NCBI GenBank assembly: GCA_002311915.1
Contig: DCAF01000062.1
Location: 1 to 46,000 of the forward strand
Source: Sulfurovum sp. UBA1140
Lineage (GTDB): Bacteria; Campylobacterota; Campylobacteria; Campylobacterales; Sulfurovaceae
DNA: 46,000 nucleotides
Direction of reading: 5' to 3'
Shown here in pieces: positions 23,201-31,182 of the stretch. The notes beneath the pieces are model-generated. The model did no database searches. It was not told the origin of the DNA and saw nothing but the letters and a program-made list of their open reading frames with translations. Position 1 is the first letter of the stretch, and every line of letters starts with the position of its first letter. Position numbers and translations under genes: made by a program.

Positions 23201-25840
23201 CTCTATAGATTTCAGGTCATCTTTAGGAGAGATATTGCTGTATGACCACGACCATATGTCAAACTCTTGGCTACTGCTGTGTCCCCCAAGTCGGTCATGA
23301 ATCTCGATGACATAGTCTCCATTTTGGTTCATTTTTTTACTAAACTGCTGATTAGAAGTGAGTGTAAAGTTTTCTACTATACTGGTCTCTTGCTCCCAGT
23401 TGTAAGTACCACCACTGTAGTTGTAGTGCCAATCAATTTTTTTGATAACGGCATAGAGAGTACGTTTAATCAACTCTCCACTAATGGGGTCAATGAGTAT
23501 CGCTTCTCCTGTAATCTCTTTACCTTGTTCTAAATGGGTTGCTTTAAGTTTGAGTCCCACCATATTTTTATAAGGGTAGAGCATGACTTTTTTATAGTTA
23601 GAGACGGGTTGAGCGTCATCCATAATCGTAACCCCAATCATCGCTTCTAAAATTGATGGAACCCTCTGTTCTAGGTTGGTGGGGATGGCAATATTGAGTT
23701 TACCCTTTTGGTTTAATCTAATCTCTTCACGGTACTCTAAATAGGTTTGAGTATTGCTTTTAGAAACCTCTTCATTAACAAAATGGTAGTTTTGATATTT
23801 AGGATGGTTGAGGTTAACGGGGATGGTATCTAGGGTGATTTTTCCTGTAAGCCCTGATGCAGGTGCTCCAAAAAGATAGTTCGAGCTAATATTGGCTTCG
23901 ATAAGTTGACCAACTTGATAGAACTCTTGGTTGGTGTTGATTTGGTTTTCAATTTTAGGTGGCATAAAGGCTTCGACTTTAATACTCTTTTCACCTATAA
24001 TGGTATCTCCTATCGAGACTTGCAGTTGATAGGTTCCTGTTCTGTCTTCGACATCGAGTTGATGATTAAAATTGATTAATCCATAGCCATCGGTATGGTA
24101 AATCTTTTTTTGAAGGGTCTCACCATACTGCTCTTTTAGTACCACATCAATGGGTATTTTAGATGCCGAGATAAAGTCTTTGTCTTTAATGGTAATAAGG
24201 GCATTTATTTTAGAAGCAGGGCGAACAATGTTGCTCTGAAAATAGATATGTCCTTTAAAACGTTCGCTTTTCTCTTGAATTTGATTGGGTGTGGGTGATG
24301 CTATGGTCTGATTTAGTGCCAAAAAGTTTTGGTCATTTTTGGTTTTAACAATCACCCCTTTAGGATTTTTACCTAAAAGACCCTTTTTATTAATAATTGC
24401 TACGCCATCTTTATTGGTTCGACTGGTTCCAATGAGTTCATTGTTGGCTCCATACAGCTCTACTGTGGCAAAGAAACCAATCGGTTTGGCATTTTTAAGT
24501 GATAAAACGGTGATAAACGCCTGATTTTTAGAGAGATTAACCGAGATGCCCAAATCAGAGAGAAAAACCACTTTAGATTGGCTCTTCTCCTCTTCGTTTT
24601 CGCTGTATCGTAGTGTGATTTGGTAGACCCCTTGTGGCATAGACTTGGCAATATCTTTGAGTAGAAACTTCTGTTTGGTAATAACATTTTTTTGATTGTT
24701 GAGTGTAATCTCTTTACTGTATAACTCTTGGGTGTAGTTGGGTACTTCTTCTTGTTTTGAAGCGATAAAATTCATAAAATAGCGTAAGTTGTCATCTAAA
24801 ATCCGTTCAACAATAAGCGTTGCTGAGTCAATATTAACCGAGGAAAATCCCAACTCTCCTACCCTAGAAATATAGGGCTTCTCGTCGTGAAAAAAAACAG
24901 TTTTGGCTCTATCTTTGCTTTGTACTTTATAGGCTTTATCTTCTTTAAGTTCACGATAGGTTTGAAGTCCTTTTTTTAGGGTTACTTGATACGTATTGTT
25001 GGGTTTAAACTCTGAACTAATGACATCGGTATAGTAGTAGGCATCATCCGAGAGTTTCATTTTTGTACGGGTGGTGTGATTAATATAATTGTCTTTATTG
25101 AGTCTAAAGTTTTCGATGCCTTCTATGGCGATAAACTCTTTAGGTGTTCCCTCTAGGGTATCGTTAAGAAAGAGTCTTAAGGCAAACTCTCCACTAGATA
25201 GCGCAACAATTTGTGGGGCATCGCTTAGAGTCATTGGCTCTTTTTCATTATCAAGTACAACGCTTGGTCTCTCTTTAGTGTTAAAACTTTTATGAAAGGT
25301 TTCACTTAGCAGAGGGGTATTAATGGTAAGCTCCACAGCACTGTTGCCAATGGGTTCATTGATTTGAAGCAGTAGGGTTGTTTTGTGGGAAGAGAGGGTG
25401 TAGCTAAGATTGGTGGTACTTAATTTATCTTTTTTGGTCAGTTGTATATGAGCTTTGGCTTTTTTTGCATCAATGGCATCATTAAAGGTTAGTCGCACCA
25501 GTCGGTTTCGTTTAAAAAAATGGTCATCAACCAGACCCAACGCCTCGGTAGAGAAGTTAAGAGGTTCTTTTTTATAGCTACATTTATAGTCAGTACCACT
25601 CTGTAGTGGCTTTTTTGGAATAACTTTAAGCTTTGTTTCGGATTCTATTTTATAGACAGCCTGAATATTGGGTTGACATGAGAGCAGTGCTTGGTGGGTG
25701 TATTGTGTGTTGGTATCGAATATTGAGTTGTTGCTTTCAACGGTAAATGGGTGATTAAGCAAGACAACTTTTTGGGAAGTGCTAAGGGTATTAGCCCAGA
25801 GTAGAGAGGTTAAGAGTAGGGGGAGTAGGTATCTAAGCAT
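20201..25840 (-). CDS. Bacterial alpha-2-macroglobulin family protein with extra C-terminal NTF2-like domain
   Basis: 1,879 residues. A signal peptide (MLRYLLPLLLTSLLWAN) lacks a lipobox, so the protein should be soluble periplasmic, unlike lipid-anchored E. coli ECAM. Successive macroglobulin-like beta domains are followed by an A2M domain (SVVDRGILQLVDQ) and a helical thioester domain with YPYGCAEQTSSQ (Cys1288, Gln1291), the intact thioester motif. These proteins trap invading proteases. The last 130 or so residues (from NRAKDFVQKLYQ through YFKKWSHRLY to GGELFVVRIGLGE) look like an NTF2/SnoaL-type domain not usual in this family. The common partner, penicillin-binding protein 1C, is absent nearby. 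AAAGAG precedes the ATG. Confidence 0.9.
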   Translation of the reverse strand: MLRYLLPLLLTSLLWANTLSTSQKVVLLNHPFTVESNNSIFDTNTQYTHQALLSCQPNIQAVYKIESETKLKVIPKKPLQSGTDYKCSYKKEPLNFSTEALGLVDDHFFKRNRLVRLTFNDAIDAKKAKAHIQLTKKDKLSTTNLSYTLSSHKTTLLLQINEPIGNSAVELTINTPLLSETFHKSFNTKERPSVVLDNEKEPMTLSDAPQIVALSSGEFALRLFLNDTLEGTPKEFIAIEGIENFRLNKDNYINHTTRTKMKLSDDAYYYTDVISSEFKPNNTYQVTLKKGLQTYRELKEDKAYKVQSKDRAKTVFFHDEKPYISRVGELGFSSVNIDSATLIVERILDDNLRYFMNFIASKQEEVPNYTQELYSKEITLNNQKNVITKQKFLLKDIAKSMPQGVYQITLRYSENEEEKSQSKVVFLSDLGISVNLSKNQAFITVLSLKNAKPIGFFATVELYGANNELIGTSRTNKDGVAIINKKGLLGKNPKGVIVKTKNDQNFLALNQTIASPTPNQIQEKSERFKGHIYFQSNIVRPASKINALITIKDKDFISASKIPIDVVLKEQYGETLQKKIYHTDGYGLINFNHQLDVEDRTGTYQLQVSIGDTIIGEKSIKVEAFMPPKIENQINTNQEFYQVGQLIEANISSNYLFGAPASGLTGKITLDTIPVNLNHPKYQNYHFVNEEVSKSNTQTYLEYREEIRLNQKGKLNIAIPTNLEQRVPSILEAMIGVTIMDDAQPVSNYKKVMLYPYKNMVGLKLKATHLEQGKEITGEAILIDPISGELIKRTLYAVIKKIDWHYNYSGGTYNWEQETSIVENFTLTSNQQFSKKMNQNGDYVIEIHDRLGGHSSSQEFDIWSWSYSNISPKDDLKSIEIKIEDKLYKKGDTLEATIKSPILEGQLLLTLEGERIESYKMVELKKGVAKVTMSIDNEMKQGLYLHATAFRASDTPSQLIPFRAVGYTFIKPNRNAHKINITLNSPKTSKSKSHFKLNIATDKPSKLLISVVDRGILQLVDQKRPEIFDYFNEKPDKAVSYYDLYDQLMAYISEGKLISFGAGDILSKKKKHLAPDLGKRIKPFMIWSGIVESKENNTSIGIDIPEFNGRASVIVIAINEDSIGVEEMELTVKDDIMIKPSYPRYALVGDKIEVPVRIFNTTKEPKTITLNSKLSENLEFNLTTEQITVPANSSKLLQAKLLATKIGKGSISIYAQYNKESISNSVELPIYSPHAISTKTFKGISNQKIVINVPKAYQGAKAFVTLSTNFIGALRNDLNYLVSYPYGCAEQTSSQISAMHYAKAFLKNDMIVGESENFIRQGVKKLRNMQNYYGEFNYWKEGNHVNSYASLYASQTILELKRDGTEIEERFIKKIIKMLKSVVNADSNYNGTYNEFHRIYAGYILAEDKNLEESSANMLFEKEIYKKHFLAKYYMSAILKMQGKDDEAKKLYDSMGYTLEMYGKRAYGDYTGNFESNQRDMFLQFIIKSQYFNKEAKDLVTIQKSLDNLYSTQERAIALKAISLFLGKPTKSQLDVTLEINGKEEKHTKPITLMFKELTNNTITLNPQSGAMSYSVELIKHLKKPIKNTLSTKKELSIMREFIDEQNNTVDLNTLAQGDKIYSKVTIANYGTIHNVVMSQRIPACLSIVNSRIKNQTANEKFKNKNINQTYKEIRDDRVLNFINLNKKESYNKKTKRYTLKENRGIIYTPLMATTKGECQVPAVIIEAMYDSRIADYAKGVKKIVVKAQGSKPTPLLENRAKDFVQKLYQKEMTSTNPNEFTKLFHYPLTTYYRTKNATKADVLKDKADYFKKWSHRLYSNVKLTVEHIDKKHQEVSVKIVFDYLIKNSQKELTGISQHIITVREIGGELFVVRIGLGE

Positions 25841-25876
25841 AATAAACTCTTTTTTTTTATTTTAGCGTAAATTTGT

Positions 25877-25904
25877 TGAATTGTTCGATTAGTTAAACAA
25901 TTCA
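25877..25904. promoter_or_regulatory. Inverted repeat upstream of the alpha-2-macroglobulin gene, possible operator
   Basis: TGAATTGTT and AACAATTCA form a perfect 9-bp inverted repeat with a 10-nt spacer, 37-64 nt upstream of the macroglobulin ATG, where a promoter would lie. Arm length and spacing fit a dimeric repressor site. It is not followed by a T run on either strand, so it is not an intrinsic terminator. Confidence 0.4.
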
Positions 25905-26082
25905 GCTTAAAAAAAAACATCTTTGGTTGAAATAGCATATCAAATTTGGTTTTGATTTCCTTATTAAAGCCTGTAGTTTACAGTAGCAACAATAAAATTG
26001 GTTTTGCTATGGATTCTAAAAGCAAAAAGGAGGCTATTTTTACTTTTGGGGATTGTGAAGCTGTTATTTTGAAATGTCGTAG

Positions 26083-26088
26083 TATAAT
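26083..26088 (+). promoter_or_regulatory. -10 box giving a probable leaderless mRNA for the PLP deaminase
   Basis: TATAAT followed by six bases and then the ATG at 26095, with no ribosome binding site. Transcription would begin at the A of the start codon. Confidence 0.55.
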
Positions 26089-26094
26089 TTAACC

Positions 26095-27003
26095 ATGAAA
26101 AACAGTGCTTCTAAAATTTGTAACTCACCTATTGAATTGGTGCAGTTTCAAAATCAAAAAATTTATATTAAACGTGATGACCTTTTGCATGTTGATTTTT
26201 CGGGAAATAAAGCCCGAAAATTTTACTATTTTTTACTCAACGAGTTTCCTACTGTTAAAAAAGTGGTTTCTCATGGTTCAAATCAATCCAATGCGATGTA
26301 TTCGTTATCGGTTTTGGCAAAAATGAAAGGGTGGGAGTATATTTATTATACGGATCATCTACCATCATATTTAATAGAGAACCCTCAGGGGAATTATAAA
26401 CACGCCTTAGAGAACGGAATGCAACTGATTTTGGGGCAACCAACGCCTAAAAGAGAAGATATTGAAGATAACGAGACGCTGTTTGTGGTTGAAGGGGGAC
26501 GACAAGCAGAGGCTAGGGTGGGCACTAAGGTGTTGGCTCAAGAGATAAAATTGTGGCAAAAGGCCAAACAGATAGAGAAACTTAATATCTTTTTACCCTC
26601 TGGTACGGGGACAACAGCACTTTTTTTACAAAAATCTCTTTTAGAGATTGACAGCAGGTATCAAAGTAGGGTCTATACCGTTCCTTGTGTAGGAGACAGT
26701 GCTTATTTAATGTTGCAGTTTAAAGAGTTGGATGAGAATGTTTTGAATTATCCATTAATTATAAAACCTAAGAAAAAGTATCACTTTGGAAAGCTTTACA
26801 GAGAATCTTATAAAATTTGGCTAGAATTACAGCACGAAATGGGCATAGAGTTTGACCTGTTATATGACCCTTTGGGGTGGTTAACGCTTATGGATAACCC
26901 AACGATTTTTTCAGAGCCAACGCTCTATATTCATCAAGGTGGCTTGAAGGGAAATGAGAGCATGTTGGCACGATACCAAAGGAGATATGGTGAAGATATT
27001 TAA
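26095..27003 (+). CDS. PLP-dependent deaminase, ACC deaminase / D-cysteine desulfhydrase family
   Basis: 302 residues. KRDDLLHVDFSGNKARKFYYFL contains the PLP-binding Lys39, and SHGSNQSNAMY is the family's substrate/cofactor loop. A Gly/Thr-rich phosphate-binding loop follows (LPSGTGTTALFLQKS). The family acts on 1-aminocyclopropane-1-carboxylate or D-cysteine; campylobacterial members are not assigned and may deaminate or desulfhydrate other small amino acids. It overlaps hisD by 17 nt at its end, so the two are coupled. The message looks leaderless. Confidence 0.85.
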   Translation: MKNSASKICNSPIELVQFQNQKIYIKRDDLLHVDFSGNKARKFYYFLLNEFPTVKKVVSHGSNQSNAMYSLSVLAKMKGWEYIYYTDHLPSYLIENPQGNYKHALENGMQLILGQPTPKREDIEDNETLFVVEGGRQAEARVGTKVLAQEIKLWQKAKQIEKLNIFLPSGTGTTALFLQKSLLEIDSRYQSRVYTVPCVGDSAYLMLQFKELDENVLNYPLIIKPKKKYHFGKLYRESYKIWLELQHEMGIEFDLLYDPLGWLTLMDNPTIFSEPTLYIHQGGLKGNESMLARYQRRYGEDI

Positions 27004-28279
27004 TACAAAAGATGATAACTTTCAAGATGAGTTTAATGCACTATTACAACGTGGAGCAATGGATATTGACGGGGTAAGTGTAACGGTTAAAATGCTACTT
27101 GATGAGATTAAAAATGAGGGAAATAAAGCATTAAAAGCACATATTGCTAAATTTGACCGATGGGAACCAAGTTCTGATGAGGCATTGGCTGTTGATGTTG
27201 ATTCGATGAGACGTGCTTATGAGAATCTTGAACCTAAGCTTTGTGATGCGTTACATTTAGCCTATGATAGAATTGAAAATTATCACCAAAAATTGATGCC
27301 CAAATCATGGATAGATTTTGAAAAGAATGGAAGTATGTTGGGTCAAAAAGTAACGCCAGTGGACTCTGCTGGGCTTTATATTCCAGGTGGAAAAGCAGCG
27401 TATCCCAGTTCACTGCTAATGAATGCTATTCCTGCGATTGTGGCAGGGGTTGAAGAGATTGTGGTCTGTACTCCTGCACCTGATGGTGAACTTAATGAGC
27501 TTCTTTTAGCAGCGTGTCATTTGTGTAAGGTCACCAAGGTCTTTAAGGTAGGAGGAGCTTCAGCTATTGGGGCGATGGCATATGGAACGCAGAGTATTCC
27601 TAAAGTTGATGTGATTACGGGACCTGGAAATATCTTTGTGGCAACGGCAAAAAAGTTGGTCTATGGAGAGGTCAATATTGATATGATTGCAGGACCTAGT
27701 GAGATTGGAATTTTAGCCGATGATAGTGCGAGAGAAGATTTTTTAGCGATTGATTTACTTTCACAAGCAGAACATGATGAGATGGCAAGTTCTATTTTGA
27801 TTACCACGGATGCCTCTTTGGCTCCAAAAGTCTCAAATCAAGTTGAGAAGTTTTTGAAAACACTCTCACGAGAGAAAATTGCCCGAACTTCTATAGAAGA
27901 GCGTGGAGCAATTATTGTTACACAGAGTATGGATGAGGCGATAGACCTTATGAATCAAATTGCACCTGAACACCTAGAGGTGGTTACCCAAAATCCAATG
28001 GAGTTGTTGCCAAAGATTAAACATGCAGGAGCTATTTTTCTAGGAGAGTACACTCCTGAACCGATTGGTGATTATGTGGCAGGACCAAATCACACACTGC
28101 CTACAGGTGGAACGGCTAAATTTTATTCACCATTAAGTGTGGATAATTTTTTGAAAAAGTCGTCTATTATTTCAATGACCAAAGAGGGATTAAATGAGAT
28201 TGGTGAAGCGTGTGCATTAATAGCCAATACAGAAGGATTAACAGCTCATGAGGAGTCGGTACGTATTCGATTAAAATAG
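26987..28279 (+). CDS. hisD: Histidinol dehydrogenase
   Basis: 430 residues, the normal length. It catalyses the last two steps of histidine synthesis. Signatures seen: AGLYIPGGKAAYPSSLLMN, VITGPGNIFVATAK, and SQAEHDEMA with the Glu/His pair, then a C-terminal segment with PEHLEV and GPNHTLPTGGTAKFYSPLSV. The start could be ATG 26987 or GTG 26990, with GGAG two or five nt upstream; a frame extending back to 26954 lies wholly inside the preceding gene and is unlikely. Other his genes are not in the window. Repeat copy B lies 55 nt downstream. Confidence 0.96.
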   Translation: MVKIFNTKDDNFQDEFNALLQRGAMDIDGVSVTVKMLLDEIKNEGNKALKAHIAKFDRWEPSSDEALAVDVDSMRRAYENLEPKLCDALHLAYDRIENYHQKLMPKSWIDFEKNGSMLGQKVTPVDSAGLYIPGGKAAYPSSLLMNAIPAIVAGVEEIVVCTPAPDGELNELLLAACHLCKVTKVFKVGGASAIGAMAYGTQSIPKVDVITGPGNIFVATAKKLVYGEVNIDMIAGPSEIGILADDSAREDFLAIDLLSQAEHDEMASSILITTDASLAPKVSNQVEKFLKTLSREKIARTSIEERGAIIVTQSMDEAIDLMNQIAPEHLEVVTQNPMELLPKIKHAGAIFLGEYTPEPIGDYVAGPNHTLPTGGTAKFYSPLSVDNFLKKSSIISMTKEGLNEIGEACALIANTEGLTAHEESVRIRLK

Positions 28280-28334
28280 ACCAACTTTAGGCGAGGCTGA
28301 AGCCATCGATTTCTACCATGCAGTTTGCATTTTC

Positions 28335-28384
28335 GGAATCGGAGCATTTACGCCCGAATAACGGAGGCAAAGCCTTCCGATTCC
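28335..28384 (+). repeat. 50-bp palindromic 3'-end repeat, copy B
   Basis: Perfect outer arms GGAATCGG and CCGATTCC; inner hairpin GCAT-TT-ACGC (one mismatch); middle CCGAATAACGG; second hairpin GGAGGC-AAA-GCCTTC. It lies between the convergent ends of hisD and the response regulator, in hisD orientation, and is followed by a T-rich AAGCTTTATTATAGG that copy A partly shares. Confidence 0.9.
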
Positions 28385-28392
28385 AAGCTTTA

Positions 28393-28938
28393 TTATAGGT
28401 TGTAAAAGTGTTTTAATGCTCTGATAATCATCGCATTTTTAGAGATACTCTCTGCTTTTGCATCGGTATCTACTTGCTCATAAAGATCAAGTGGTAGCGT
28501 GATAGAGAATATTTTTGTTCTATTTTTCTTCTGTTTTTTAATGTCTGAAACAATATCTTTTAGTACATCAATCATTTTATCGGTATTAATTGGTTTTCTA
28601 ATAAAGTTATTTACACCAATTTTAACGGCTTCTGAAATATTGCCCATATCATCACTTGCAGAGACAATAACAATCATCTGTTTAGGATTGATTTCTCTAA
28701 TCTCTTTTGCAATATCTAAACCACTTTTTCCAGGTAAGATAATATCAACAAAAATAATATCAGGAGTATGCTTTTCATATAGTTCAAGAGCCGACTCTCC
28801 ATCATATGCAGAGTAGACATCAGAGAAAAAGTTTTTCAAGGTTGTAGACATCAACTCATTCGTTTCTAGATCATCCTCTAGTACCATTGTCTTTAGTTTT
28901 CTAGTCTCTTCAACTATTTTCATTAAATCATTATTCAT
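28393..28938 (-). CDS. Response regulator with receiver domain and C-terminal ribbon-helix-helix domain
   Basis: 181 residues. The receiver domain (about 14-130) has the acidic cluster EDD (21-23), phospho-acceptor Asp65 (IIFVDIILPG), Ser93 (IVSAS) and Lys115 (IRKP). After a basic linker (KKQKKNR), residues 142-181 read as strand KIFSITLPLDLYEQV, helix and a second helix (SKNAMIIRALKHFY), the pattern of an RHH DNA-binding domain. This is not a standard OmpR, NarL or NtrC output. GGAATGGGA precedes the ATG. No histidine kinase is adjacent, so it is an orphan. Probably a phosphorylation-controlled dimeric regulator; targets unknown. Confidence 0.85.
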   Translation of the reverse strand: MNNDLMKIVEETRKLKTMVLEDDLETNELMSTTLKNFFSDVYSAYDGESALELYEKHTPDIIFVDIILPGKSGLDIAKEIREINPKQMIVIVSASDDMGNISEAVKIGVNNFIRKPINTDKMIDVLKDIVSDIKKQKKNRTKIFSITLPLDLYEQVDTDAKAESISKNAMIIRALKHFYNL

Positions 28939-29080
28939 AATTTCCCATTCCTTATTTTTTAATAGATTGTAACATGTTAACTATTAAGGTAGATTAAAAG
29001 CTAATAAAAAAAAGTTAGAGTTTATTTAAATAAATTATTTTTTATACAGTAAAAGTAGTTTGAAGATTTTATCTTTGTAT
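28939..29080. other. Short intergenic region, nothing recognised
   Basis: 142 nt of very AT-rich sequence between the response regulator start and the nitrilase-like gene end. It presumably holds the response regulator promoter (minus strand) but I cannot point to a clear -10 box. Confidence 0.4.
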
Positions 29081-29890
29081 TTATAGCAGTTTTTCCCTTA
29101 ACTTTAGCTCTTTTTTGAAGCCCCAACTCTTATGGTGTTCTTTAATATTTGTTTTATAAATGGTTTCGATTAACATGGACTCTTTATCCTCGAGCATCAT
29201 ATAAACCTCACCAGAGGGTTCTACAAGCATGCTGTCACCATAAAACTTCCATTTTACGCCATTCTCACTAAATTCACCCAGTCGATTTGCTCGTAGGATG
29301 TAGCAACCATGTAAGAATGCTTTTGTTTTAATAATCTCTCTCCATCTGTTATGGGAACCAAAAGTAGAGGCTGTAGGCAGAAGTACCAAATCAACTTTTT
29401 TACGGGTGACCTGTTCCCAAAATGGGTCAAAATGTAATTCAAACCCACCCATCAGCATAATACGAAAACCATCTACCTGAAAGACCATTGGAGATTTGAG
29501 TGCTTTAATGGGATTGGCAAAGAATTTTTTTTCATTCCAGTGTGGATAGGGTATTAAAATTTGCTGTTGATAGTAGGTGGTGGTTTTACTAGTAATTTTG
29601 GCAATACTTTTAAGATATTGGTTGTTCTTTATTTGTAAAATAGGAGCAATAACAACCATATTGTATTTAGAAGCATATTTTGTAAGTAAGTTAATATGCT
29701 TTTGGCTCTGCTCTTTGACCATTTTAATGGGCATCTTTTCTAACTCTTTAAAAAAATGGTTAAGTACATACTCTCCAAATAGAACAACCTTTGCCCCTCG
29801 GCTATGGGCGTTGCGTAGATAGAAATCAAGTTTGGTGGCTTGCATACCCAGTGTAGGAAGTTGTAGTGCTGCGATGGTTAGCTTTTTCAC
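29081..29890 (-). CDS. Nitrilase-superfamily (carbon-nitrogen hydrolase) homologue lacking catalytic Cys and Lys
   Basis: 269 residues with the nitrilase fold: KLTIAALQL, LFGEYVLNHFF (Glu40 retained), IMLMGGFELHFDPFW, LVLLPTASTF and GCYILRANRLGEF. In active members the third motif reads ICYD or similar; here the Cys position is Gly149. The Lys of the YRK.HL motif is also replaced (YYQQQILIPY, Gln109). Two of three catalytic residues are therefore missing, which predicts a non-enzymatic or altered role. It overlaps xseB by 4 nt (ATGA). Orthologues in related genomes should be checked before calling this a lineage-specific loss. Confidence 0.85.
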   Translation of the reverse strand: MKKLTIAALQLPTLGMQATKLDFYLRNAHSRGAKVVLFGEYVLNHFFKELEKMPIKMVKEQSQKHINLLTKYASKYNMVVIAPILQIKNNQYLKSIAKITSKTTTYYQQQILIPYPHWNEKKFFANPIKALKSPMVFQVDGFRIMLMGGFELHFDPFWEQVTRKKVDLVLLPTASTFGSHNRWREIIKTKAFLHGCYILRANRLGEFSENGVKWKFYGDSMLVEPSGEVYMMLEDKESMLIETIYKTNIKEHHKSWGFKKELKLREKLL

Positions 29891-30075
29891 TTCTTTCTCT
29901 CGATGGTTGTTATTTTAACTTTAGCCTTTTCAATCATTTTCTGTGCCAGTTGAATCTGTTTTAATCCCTCTTCATAGAGTTTAAGGCTCTCTTCTAGGGT
30001 GATGCTTGGATCCATCAGTTGATTGAGTATTAATTTAGATCGTTCTAGTCTATTTTCAAATGTATCGGTTGTCAC
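29887..30075 (-). CDS. xseB: Exodeoxyribonuclease VII small subunit
   Basis: 62 residues, the usual size. FENRLERSKLILNQLMDPSITLEESLKLYEEGLKQI matches the two-helix XseB family (the SLEESL...YE.G motif). It binds XseA, which is not in the window. It overlaps metX by 4 nt at its start and the nitrilase-like gene by 4 nt at its end, so all three form a tight operon. Confidence 0.92.
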   Translation of the reverse strand: MTTDTFENRLERSKLILNQLMDPSITLEESLKLYEEGLKQIQLAQKMIEKAKVKITTIERKK

Positions 30076-31175
30076 TGTTCATCCTCTAGTGCTTGTTTAA
30101 TAATATCTTCAAATTTATCGAGTTCTACTAAGAAAGCATCATGTCCGTAATCGCTCTCTATTTCGTAGTAGTCAATATTTTGTTGATTGCGTTGCATCAT
30201 GATTTCGATATGTTCCATCTCAGAGGGGAAAAACAGGTAGTCACCTTTAAATGAGATAAGTGTTGTTTGGGCTTTAATCCGTAAAATAGCATCATATAAC
30301 GAGTCATAACCACGGCTTAGATTAAAGGTGTTGATGGCTTTAACAATATATAGATAACTCATGGGGTCAAAAGATTTAGAAAAGTTATTGGTATTGTACT
30401 CCATATATCGTTCAACCTCATAGCGTCCAAAGAGTTCAAAAAGACCATCATTACTAACATAGTTTCTACCAAACTTTTTACTCATAGAGTCAGGAGAAAG
30501 ATAAGAGATATGTCCTGCAATTCTTCCAATAGCCAGACCATCTAATCCATTCTCGATAAACGCATCTTTTTCATATTGTCCATTATTAAATCTTGGGTCT
30601 CGGCGTATCGCTTCCATCGCAACTTTGTTAAATCCAATTGTCCATGGTTGGGTGGCATACGTGGTCGCCAAGGCGATAATTTTATCGGCAAAGTTGGGAT
30701 AGTCCACGGCAAATTGTAACGCCTGCATTCCTCCCATAGAGCCACCTATAATGGCTTTTAGATGATAAATACCCAAGTTACTTAAGAGCTGTTTCTGAGC
30801 TTTTATCATATCTTTAATGGTTAAAACAGGAAATTTTAATCGGTAAGGTTGATTGCTAGGATAGTTGTTACTCATAGGCCCTGTACTTCCGAAACAGGAA
30901 CCAATCACATTGCTTGAGATAACAAAATATTTTTGGGTATCTATCGCTTGACCATCACCAATAAGCCCGTTCCACCAACCCGATTTTTGGTCACCCTCGT
31001 AGCGACCTGCAGCATGGTGAGAACCACTTAATGCATGACAGACAAGTACAACATTAGAGGCATCACTGTTGATTTCTCCGTAGGTCTCATAGGTAATTTG
31101 ATACGGTTCTAAAATTCTCCCACTCTCAAGATAGAGAGGGGTGGTAAAATACTCTAGTTTAGTTTCTATTTTCAT
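30072..31175 (-). CDS. metX: Homoserine O-acetyltransferase (MetX)
   Basis: 367 residues, alpha/beta hydrolase fold. VLVCHALSGSHHAAG, the nucleophile elbow GGSMGGMQALQ (Ser146), the lid segment, and the late SDYGHDAFLVE (catalytic His) are all seen. It makes O-acetyl-homoserine (or O-succinyl-homoserine; the specificity cannot be read here) for direct sulfhydrylation by the MetY encoded at 32646-33905. The start ATG 31175 has no ribosome binding site; a TAAAAT box seven nt upstream suggests a leaderless message. Confidence 0.94.
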   Translation of the reverse strand: MKIETKLEYFTTPLYLESGRILEPYQITYETYGEINSDASNVVLVCHALSGSHHAAGRYEGDQKSGWWNGLIGDGQAIDTQKYFVISSNVIGSCFGSTGPMSNNYPSNQPYRLKFPVLTIKDMIKAQKQLLSNLGIYHLKAIIGGSMGGMQALQFAVDYPNFADKIIALATTYATQPWTIGFNKVAMEAIRRDPRFNNGQYEKDAFIENGLDGLAIGRIAGHISYLSPDSMSKKFGRNYVSNDGLFELFGRYEVERYMEYNTNNFSKSFDPMSYLYIVKAINTFNLSRGYDSLYDAILRIKAQTTLISFKGDYLFFPSEMEHIEIMMQRNQQNIDYYEIESDYGHDAFLVELDKFEDIIKQALEDEQ

Positions 31176-31182
31176 ACGACGA

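Larger units (their letters stand above)
25841..26094. promoter_or_regulatory. 254-bp divergent intergenic region
   Basis: No gene is visible. It separates the alpha-2-macroglobulin gene (minus) from the PLP deaminase gene (plus). It holds an inverted repeat at 25877-25904 on the macroglobulin side, an A9-type run at about 25909 and a TATAAT box directly before the deaminase ATG. The middle (25920-26060) shows no feature I can support. Confidence 0.6.
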
